A stretch of 64,000 bases of DNA from Strigamia acuminata (lineage: Eukaryota; Arthropoda; Chilopoda; Geophilomorpha; Linotaeniidae): assembly GCA_949358305.1 (NCBI GenBank), contig CASHSZ010000057.1, positions 1 to 64,000 of the forward strand. The letters run 5' to 3'. The notes under the pieces are model-generated. The model was given only the letters and a program-made list of their open reading frames with translations, ran no database searches and was not told the origin of the DNA. Shown here in pieces: positions 56,359 through 64,000 of the stretch. The position numbers were made by a program, and so were the translations under genes. Numbering within the stretch: position 1 is the first letter of the stretch; the number at the start of each line of letters is the position of its first letter.

Positions 56359-57420
56359 TTCATTTATTTATTTATTTATTTATTTTGACCGACCCGAAGG
56401 CCAGTCTGAGACCGACGAAGCAAGGGAGGTTTAAAAAAGACGGGTATCGGATACCGTGCCGCTCGGCGGGTACTGGCGCCGCTCGACCGAGCGACGGGCC
56501 CGAGTTCCGCATTCGATCTGAAAGTGTCGGCAAAACCCATCGAACGTGTTCGGGAAGACTCCCGTCCACAACGACGGCGCGAGACCCCCGGAAGATGAAA
56601 ATAAAATACGAAACGGCTGATTTTCTGTGAAATTTTTATTACGACGAGTTGCGACGAAGATAACCTAATTAACGGTTAAAGCACGAACCGCAAAGTCGGT
56701 TCCACGACCGGAGAATTAAAACTTTAATCGTCTTTCTTTTTCGGGTGATCTTTTTTTTACTCTGTACCGATCGCCACACCGGACACGAGTAGAATGCACG
56801 CGACCGCACGCGCTGCGAGGTTTAGACGGACGAAGGAATGCTGGTGCGGGAGCTTATTTTCGGGGCGAGTCGTCGGGGCTACCGCCGCCGCTGCCGCCGC
56901 TCAACGACGCCACCCGCCCCTAGTCTCGCCGGGACGGGGGCGTTCTATTTTCGATTTATTCATTTATTTGTTATTTTGACCGGCCCGAAGGCCAGTCCGA
57001 GACCGTGACGAAGCAAGGGAGTTATTTGATCGGATACCGCGCCGCTCGGCGGGTACTGGCGCCGCTCGACCGAGCGGCGGGCCCGAGTTCCGCGTCCGAT
57101 CTGAAAGCATTCGCGAAGCCCGTCGAACGTGTTCGGGAAGACTCCCGTCCACAACGACGACGCGAGACCCTCGGAAGATGAAAATAAAATACGATACGGC
57201 CGATTTTCTATAAAATTTTTATCCCGATAAGTCACGACGAAGATAATCCAATTAACCGTTAAAGCACGGGTCGCGGAGTCGATTCCACGACCGGGGAATC
57301 AAATTTCGACTGTCTGTCTTCCCCCGTTACCCGTTTTTTAATTCCGAGCGATGTCCGGCGCGCGCCCGTTCGCTCCCTCCCTCTACCCGGAATAGACAGA
57401 CGCGAGAACGGAGCAAAATC
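52560..57420 (+). repeat. Tandem array of eight ~590-675-bp units
   Basis: The landmark GACCGGCCCGAAGGCC occurs at 52582, 53185, 53775, 54431, 55068, 55712, 56387 (one base changed) and 56978, so unit lengths are 603, 590, 656, 637, 644, 675 and 591 bp. Each unit has, in order, that landmark preceded by TTTA repeats, a variable GC-rich middle, a GATGAAAATAAAAT segment, TATAAAATTTTTATT, CCTAATTAACGGTTAAAG, GGAGAATTAAAATTTTAATCG, and a conserved CGGACACGAGTAGAATGCACG block. The middle part comes in two or three types: units 1, 2, 7 and 8 share GCCGCTCGGCGGGTACTG. Coding is unlikely because the common ATG frame is broken differently in several units. Confidence 0.88.
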
Positions 57421-57664
57421 TCTGACCTCGGCCCGTCCCGCCGCTAGTTTATTTATTTTCGACTTATTTATTTATTTATTTATTTATTTATCTATTTATT
57501 ATTTTGTTTGTTTATTTAATTATTCTATTTCATTTTATTTTTTTAATGAATTATTATTATTATTGTTGTTTAGCTAGAAGTATGCTACGTCGCGTGTCAT
57601 TATCGCCATTGTTATCACCGGGCGTCGCGTCGGTTCATTCGCCAAAATCAGACAGACAGACACA
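57421..57664. repeat. TTTA-rich spacer before the acidic gene
   Basis: Mostly TTTA microsatellite at about 57447-57500. It probably includes the promoter and leader of the gene starting at 57665, but no TATA box stands out. Confidence 0.4.
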
Positions 57665-58942
57665 ATGGACGCGACACGCGCTTCGCACACGGAGGTAAAT
57701 TATTAAACCATTACTTGTAAAATGTTATTTTGTCAATTGGCCGCGTTCGCGTTTTGCGTGCGCAGAATGCACGAACTCACCGAGTTACTCGCGTAAACGT
57801 TAGCGTCGCCGTTGTTCTCGTCGCTAGACGAAACGACCAATTTGACGAATGGACGAACGAGTTTAACGAATTTGATAAAACTTAACGAGTGGACGAGATT
57901 AACGAATGAATGAATAAATAAAAAAAAATAAAGAAATAAATAGGCGTTTGTTTCGGGGCAATTCGTATAGTGCAACGAGTCGTGCGGTGAAACTATAGCG
58001 CCCCCCTCTCGCTCGTCCTTCGGTCTCTTTTCCTCACCTCCACCCCTTCTTCTTTCGGTTTTACCGCGCTCGCGCTTCGATTTAATTCAATTTAATTTAA
58101 TTTATTCCTTCTCTACAGATGCCGATCGAAAACGAGAGCGAGAGTGGGAGCGAGAACGAGGCGCTGACGCAGCTGCAGCCGCCGCAGTCGCAGCTACCGT
58201 CGCAACCACCGTCACCGGGGACGTCGGAGACGCCGACGCAGCCACAGTCGCCGGAGACGCAGCGAACGGTAAAGCGTCCCGGGGAAGCGGGCGATCCGGC
58301 GCCAACCAAAAAGGTATCCCGTCAAGATTGTCGTCGTTCATTCGTCTATTCATTCGCCTATTCCCCCTCCATTTTCCAGCCGCGTCAAGACGGAGAATCG
58401 TCGCCAGCGCGCGTCGTCGCCTCGTCGTCGAGCGACGCCGTCCCATCTACGTCGTCCGCCGCTCCCTTGTCGGGCGGGCTGGAGGCTCCGGCAAAGACAG
58501 TGGCGGAGGAGGGAGAGGGCGAAGAAGGAGGAGAGGGAGGAGAAGGAGAAGAAGAGGAAGAAGAAGAAGATGAAGAGGAAGAGGAGGAAGAGAGCGACGA
58601 CCGAGACGTCGCCGATGGAGTCGAGTTGCTCCCGGCTGGAGGCCCCGTGTTCTCGCGTTTGGCGTTGGACGCGCACCGCGCTATAGTTAGAATGCTGATG
58701 CGCATGGTGAGTGAGTCAGTCGGTGGAAAACGTTCACCGTGCATGTACGCACCTTTTTTTCCCCGTATTTCGACAAACATTCGTTTTTTTTTTTTTTTTT
58801 TTTTTTTTAGCCGCCACCCAACACTGGTGGCTCCTCCGACGCACCGGCGGTTACCCGCGAGTCGAAGAAACGGGACAGTGAGCGAATTCTCCACTAAGCG
58901 CCTCTTCGAATACTCATCTTTTCTTCTCTCATTTCAGAATAG
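57665..58942 (+). CDS. Small acidic protein gene, five exons (~207 residues)
   Basis: Exons are 57665-57694 (10 codons, ends GAG|GTAAAT), 58119-58313 (preceded by TTCTCTACAG, ends AAG|GTATCC), 58380-58706 (preceded by TTTTCCAG, ends ATG|GTGAGT), 58811-58877 (preceded by a 30-nt T run and AG) and 58938-58942 (preceded by TCTCATTTCAG). The ATG at 58119, directly at an exon border, could also be the start. Without the last splice the frame ends ten codons later at a TAA near 58895. The protein is Gln/Pro-rich, then Ser-rich, then has a run of about 30 Glu/Gly/Asp residues followed by SRLALDAHRAIVRMLMRM, a likely amphipathic helix, and a basic end. Such composition is common in nuclear proteins; no family is recognised. 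Confidence 0.6.
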
Positions 58943-59449
58943 ATGGATAGGCAGATAAAGGCGACATCGAGGATCGAAACGGCCAATATTTCATTTTATT
59001 TCATTTCATTTCATCTTTATTTTATTTTATTTTATTTTATTTTATTTTATTTTTTTATGTATTCGATTTGTTTATTAATTTGTTTGTTTGTTTTCATTTG
59101 TTTTCATCGATTCGTTTAAAATGCTAGACGAATAAAAAATAAATAAATAGATAAACGAACTCGGTTGTTGTTGCGTGGCTTCTTTAAGCGAGCTCGGGGT
59201 TGCCTCGCACGCACGAGGGGCGCACCGGTAGTTACTTCCGTGGTGTTGCGCCGTGCACACCGTGCGCCGACGGTAGTTTGCGCGCATTGTCTGTCGCGCG
59301 ACCCACTCGGTCTATCGGTACGGAGGCATCGTCGTGGTTCGTATTTTGGAGCGGCCGTGTCTGGCCTCGAGAGGGAGAGGAGGGGGAGGAGGAGGAGGGA
59401 GGGGAGACGGTGACAAATATTTATTTTGAAACAAATTACCGGGACTACC
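58943..59449. other. 3' flank with (ATTTT)n and no recognised gene
   Basis: An ATTTT-type run occupies about 58990-59055, and AATAAAAAATAAATAAAT at about 59131 could serve as a poly(A) signal for the acidic gene. The GC-rich remainder shows nothing supported. Confidence 0.4.
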
Positions 59450-62400
59450 GGCGCTCGTTGGCGCCCGTTGTCCCGTGCGGGCCGTTAACGGGCCGCCGAC
59501 GATCCCGCAACGGCCCCGTAACGGCCCGTACGGGCCGTTAACGGGCCGCACGAGGTTGGCGAGGCCGCCGCACGGGCCGCCGACGGTCCCGTAACGACCC
59601 CGTTAACGGCCCGTGCGGGCCGTTAACGGGCCGCCGACGGTCCCGTCACGATCCCGTAACGGCCCGTACAAGCCGTTAACGGGCCGCCGACGGTCCCGTC
59701 ACGATCCCGTCACGGCCCGTGCGGGCCGTTAACGGGCCGCCAACGGTCCCGTCACGATCCCGTCACGGCTCGTGCGGGCCGTTAACGGGCCGCCGACGGT
59801 CCCGTCACGATCCCGTCACGGCCCGTGCGGGCCGTTAACGGGCCGCCGACGGTCCCGTCACGATCCCGTCACGGCCCGTGCGGGCCGTTAACGGGCTGCC
59901 GACGGTCCCGTCACGATCCCGTCAACGGCCCGCATGGAGTCGTACGGGCCGTTAACGGGCCGCCGACGGTCCCGTCACGATCCCGTCACGGCCCGTGCGG
60001 GCCGTTAACGGGCCGCCGACGGTCCCGTCACGATCCCGTCACGGCCCGTGCGGGCCGTTAACGGGCTGCCGACGGTCCCGTCACGATCCCGTCAACGGCC
60101 CGCATGGAGTCGTACGGGCCGTTAACGGGCTGCCGACGGTCCCGTCACGATCCCGTCACGGCTCGTGCGGGCCGTTAACGGGCCGCCGACAGTCCCGTCA
60201 CGATCCCGTCACGGCCTGTGCGGGCCGTTAACGGGCCGTTAACGGGCCGTTAACGGCCCGTTAACGGCGTAAAACCAAAAACAGGATTCGAGATTAATGT
60301 CTATGAATGTTGTACGCGTTTTCACGTACGTGTTGTCGGTTGTTGATTTTTTCGATTTACGCCGTAACGGCCCGTTAACGGCCCGTTAACGGCCCGTCAA
60401 CGGCCCGTCAACGGCCCGCAACGGCCCGCACGGGCCGTTAACGGGCCGTCGACGATCCCGTCACGATCCCGCAACGGCCCGCACGGGCCGTTAACGGGCC
60501 GCTGACGGTCCCGTCACGATCCCGTCACGGCCTTCGTTCCCGGACTTCGGCTCGCCGACGGCCCGTACGACCTCACGCGGGCCGTTAACGGGCCGTTAAC
60601 GGCCCGTTAACGGCCCGTTAACGGCGTAAAACCAAAAACAGGATTCGAGATTAATGTCTATGAATGTTGTACGCGTTTTCATGTACGTGTTGTCGGTTGT
60701 TGATTTTTTCGATTCACGCCGTAACGGCCCGTTAACGGCCCGTTAACGGCCCGTCAACGGCCCGTCAACGGCCCGCAACGGCCCGCACGGGCCGTTAACG
60801 GGCCGTCGACGATCCCGTCACGATCCCGCAACGGCCCGCACGGGCCGTTAACGGGCCGCTGACGGTCCCGTCACGATCCCGCAACGGCCCGCACGGGCCG
60901 TTAACGGGCCGTCGACGATCCCGTCACGATCCCGCAACGGCCCGCACGGGCCGTTAACGGGCCGCTGACGGTCCCGTCACGATCCCGCAACGGCCCGCAC
61001 GGGCCGTTAACGGGCCGTCGACGGTCCCGTCACGATCCCGCAACGGCCCGCACGGGCCGTTAACGGCCCGTTAACGGCCCGTTAACGGCCCGTTAACGGG
61101 GCAAAACCGAAAACAGGATTCGAGATTAATGTCTATGAATGTTGTACGCGTTTTCATGTACGTGTTGTCGGTTGTTGATTTTTTCGATTCACGCCGTAAC
61201 GGCCCGTTAACGGCCCGTTAACGGCCCGTCAACGGCCCGTCAACGGCCCGCAACGGCCCGCACGGGCCGTTAACGGGCCGTCGACGATCCCGTCACGATC
61301 CCGCAACGGCCCGCACGGGCCGTTAACGGGCCGCTGACGGTCCCGTCACGATCCCGTCACGGCCTTCGTTCCCGGACTTCGGCTCGCCGACGGCCCGTAC
61401 GACCTCACGCGGGCCGTTAACGGGCCGTTAACGGCCCGTTAACGGCCCGTTAACGGCGTAAAACCAAAAACAGGATTCGAGATTAATGTCTATGAATGTT
61501 GTACGCGTTTTCATGTACGTGTTGTCGGTTGTTGATTTTTTCGATTCACGCCGTAACGGCCCGTTAACGGCCCGTTAACGGCCCGTCAACGGCCCGTCAA
61601 CGGCCCGCAACGGCCCGCACGGGCCGTTAACGGGCCGTCGACGATCCCGTCACGATCCCGCAACGGCCCGCACGGGCCGTTAACGGGCCGCTGACGGTCC
61701 CGTCACGATCCCGCAACGGCCCGCACGGGCCGTTAACGGGCCGTCGACGATCCCGTCACGATCCCGCAACGGCCCGCACGGGCCGTTAACGGGCCGCTGA
61801 CGGTCCCGTCACGATCCCGCAACGGCCCGCACGGGCCGTTAACGGGCCGTCGACGGTCCCGTCACGATCCCGCAACGGCCCGCACGGGCCGTTAACGGCC
61901 CGTTAACGGCCCGTTAACGGCCCGTTAACGGGGCAAAACCGAAAACAGGATTCGAGATTAATGTCTATGAATGTTGTACGCGTTTTCATGTACGTGTTGT
62001 CGGTTGTTGATTTTTTCGATTCACGCCGTAACGGCCCGTTAACGGCCCGTTAACGGCCCGTCAACGGCCCGTCAACGGCCCGCAACGGCCCGCACGGGCC
62101 GTTAACGGGCCGTCGACGATCCCGTCACGATCCCGCAACGGCCCGCACGGGCCGTTAACGGGCCGCCGACGGTCCCGTCACGGTCCCGTCACGGCGCGTG
62201 CGGGCCGTTAACGGGCCGCCGACAGTCCCGTCACGATCCCGTCACGGCCTTCGTTCCCGGACTTCGGCTCGCCGACGGCCCGTACGACCTCACGCGGGCC
62301 GTTAACGGGCCGTTAACGGGCCGTTAACGGCCCGTTAACGGCCCGTTAACGGCGTAAAACCAAAAACAGGATTCGAGATTAATGTCTATGAATGTTGTAC

Positions 62401-62690
62401 GCGTTTTCACGTACGTGTTGTCGGTTGTTGATTTTTTCGATTTACGCCGTTAACGGCCCGTTAACGGCCCGTTAACGGCCCGTCAACGGCCCGCATGGAG
62501 TCGTACGGGCCGTTAACGGGCCGCCGACGGTCCCGTCACGGTCCCGTCACGGCGCGTGCGGGCCGTTAACGGGCCGCCAACGGTCCCGTCACGATCCCGT
62601 CACGGCCCGTGCGGGCCGTTAACGGGCCGCCGACGGTCCCGTCACGATCCCGTAACGGCCCGTTACGGCCAAGGGCCGTAACGGGATAAC
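59450..62690. repeat. GTTAAC-centred palindromic satellite with higher-order structure
   Basis: Basic units of roughly 50-60 bp contain CGGGCCGTTAACGGGCCG, a palindrome around GTTAAC, followed by GACGGTCCCGTCACGATCCCG. Six copies of a ~100-bp A/T-richer core (AAAACCAAAAACAGGATTCG ... GTTGATTTTTTCGATT) start at 60271, 60628, 61103, 61460, 61935 and 62356. The spacings are 357, 475, 357, 475 and 421 bp, so the 832-bp block is itself duplicated. Each core is bounded by inverted GGCCCGTTAAC repeats and can form a long hairpin. Confidence 0.92.
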
Positions 62691-62919
62691 TGAGAGAGTC
62701 GGGTGCGAGACCACGTGACCCGGAGTGTGGTTTTTGGGGGCGAGGGCCGTCCTCCGACCGCGCCGTGACGCGCCCCGGGTCGGATCAAGAGGCGACCCGG
62801 TCGGAAACCGAACCTCGGGGTTCCTCGGGGCGTGGTTTTTTGGGGACGGGGGGAGGGGGGGATTGGGTCGCGTGCTCCGACCGCGCCGCAACGCGCCGTG
62901 GGTCGGTCACCAACCTTTG
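62691..62919. repeat. Two diverged GC-rich repeat copies at the satellite border
   Basis: GTGTGGTTTTTGGGGGCG...CTCCGACCGCGCCGTGACGCG near 62723 is echoed by CGTGGTTTTTTGGGGACG...CTCCGACCGCGCCGCAACGCG near 62832. No coding is supported. Confidence 0.5.
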
Positions 62920-63290
62920 TCAATATTTTATAAATTTCCACGGAATTTCAACAATGTTTTACATAAGTCCGTCAAATCGGGCAGAAATATCCCGTACAAT
63001 GTCGCTGCAATTCTGTGGAAATTTATCAGATATTGACAAAATTCGGTGACGGGCGGAAGGGCGATTCCCGGGCGGAAGAGAGAGAGAGAGAGAGAAAGGG
63101 GGGACGGCCGGCGCCTACGCCGACGGGGCGCGGAGGGCGAGTGCACTGTTCACGCATGTGGGCGCGTGTGGACGCTCGATTTACTGGCGCGTTGGACAAG
63201 TCAAAAAAAATTTCCCAATGTCTGACAAAAATTCCATCGAATCACGGCAATATTTGACAACACTTGCACAGATTTTTAGCAACATTCACC
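62920..63290 (-). repeat. Decayed fragment of the large inverted-repeat arm
   Basis: GATTTACTGGCGCGTTGGA, then TTTCCCAATGTCTGACA and TATTTGACAA, recur in the same order as at 39530-39670 in the right arm, with many substitutions. It is followed by U copy 3 in reverse orientation, so arm and U are associated here as at 34.4 kb. Confidence 0.6.
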
Positions 63291-63419
63291 GGCGAGGTCG
63301 TTGATGAACTCGCTTTACCCCGATGAATCTCGCGCGACAACAACCCTGCGAAAATACCAAATCTCGTACGAATAATAAACACGGCGCAAACCGCACAAAA
63401 ATCCACGACATAAAATCGA

Positions 63420-63560
63420 ATGTCGTCTATCGGCACTCTCAGCATTCCCCCGGACATTTTCCGGAAGAGTTTGGTCCGGCCGGAATCCGAGGAATAGTCA
63501 CTCCCAAAGTGCGGATTTTGCGGGTGCACTCGCTTCCGAAGGATAGGTTCGTCTATTCCG
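63420..63560 (-). repeat. U repeat, copy 3 (partial, diverged)
   Basis: On the minus strand the frame reads QNPHFGSDYS and DSGRTKLFRKMSG, matching the frame seen in U copies 1 and 2. The mini-intron part is not recognisable here. Confidence 0.6.
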
Positions 63561-64000
63561 TCTGTGGGATAGGAGTGTCTGACAGGCTTGCTTAAACGTT
63601 TAAACTCACAGTTTTTATCTTTTACTTTCTGCACTTACAGTTTTTATCTTTTACTTTCTGCACTTACAGTTTCAAATTTGCTTGGTTTGTCGCCGGTGTT
63701 AATGAATAAATGAACGAGTTTTGCTCACTTTTCTCGGAACACGGTTGACGTGGGAAAACAACTAAAACACATTTTAACGAATTAAAATTTAAAATATTAA
63801 TATATTGACTTTTCACTTTCTTTTAAGCTGATGAGTTTTTTATTGATTTTCTTCTGTGAGAAAAATAAACTTACGCCCTTTTAACATTTTTGAGTTTGTT
63901 CACCATTGATTCAGTCAGGAGAGAACAAGTTGACCTGTCTTGCGCCATTGAAACTCAATTGATTTACATTGTCACGCCTCTGGTGAGAAAACTTAAAACT
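63561..64000. other. Right edge of the window, no gene recognised
   Basis: A unit of about 30 bp (ACAGTTTTTATCTTTTACTT plus TCTGCACTT) is repeated twice in tandem at about 63607-63668. The remainder is A/T-rich without supported features. Confidence 0.5.

Noticed and set aside
52992-56979. Repeated small ORFs starting MHATAR in most ~0.6-kb units
   Set aside because: The frame after the first ~25 codons is shifted differently in several units, so it is not maintained as coding.
59450-62690. CRISPR-like array of palindromic repeats
   Set aside because: Repeat and spacer are not separated, spacers are themselves repeated, and the context is a eukaryotic satellite without cas genes.

Overview
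The window looks like nuclear DNA of an animal, probably an invertebrate. The evidence is GT-AG mini-introns of 60-111 bp in the spliced genes, long intergenic spaces, microsatellites, Ty3/Gypsy and Ty1/Copia retrotransposons, and a Copia primer-binding site that matches, from memory, the 3' end of animal initiator tRNA-Met. I cannot name the species. There are no operons, bacterial genes or CRISPR arrays.

0-29 kb: a partial SAP-domain ORF with a possible LTR and a Ulp1-like protease remnant open the window. A tandem family of an unrecognised ~480-residue protein follows: copy A is truncated, B intact, C broken and D intact but divergent. Copy C is split by a very young Gypsy element (5479-25057; two 818-bp LTRs; 4-bp target duplication CACT). 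That element carries gag, a -1 frameshift signal, pol and an extra spliced gene. A full-length Copia element on the minus strand (9546-16687; 550-bp LTRs that look identical; target duplication ATAAC) sits inside it, between gag and pol. The order of events is therefore tandem duplication, then Gypsy, then Copia.

29-47 kb: a truncated second Copia is followed by two large inverted-repeat structures built on 56-bp self-complementary satellite units. The first is at about 31.88-33.75 kb. The second is nested in an inverted repeat spanning about 34.4-41.85 kb, whose left arm alone contains a solo Gypsy LTR (target duplication AAAT). Both share a 79-nt loop in opposite orientations. A roughly 350-bp repeat with a 52-bp mini-intron occurs twice beside them, and a degraded copy lies near 63.5 kb. 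A 394-bp MITE and a field of fold-back repeats fill 40.6-46.4 kb.

47-64 kb: this part is GC-rich. It holds a nine-exon minus-strand gene whose exon phases all agree (about 930 aa: coiled coil, two zinc-finger-like motifs, an eight-residue repeat, an RS-rich region and a PHD-like finger). Next come eight tandem units of about 590-675 bp, a small acidic plus-strand gene of five exons, and a 3.2-kb satellite made of GTTAAC-centred palindromes with an 832-bp higher-order period. The right edge carries a decayed copy of the inverted-repeat arm.

Most of the window is transposable or satellite DNA. The likely host genes are the tandem family, the nine-exon gene and the acidic gene. All functional statements rest on motifs read by eye; no database search was run.
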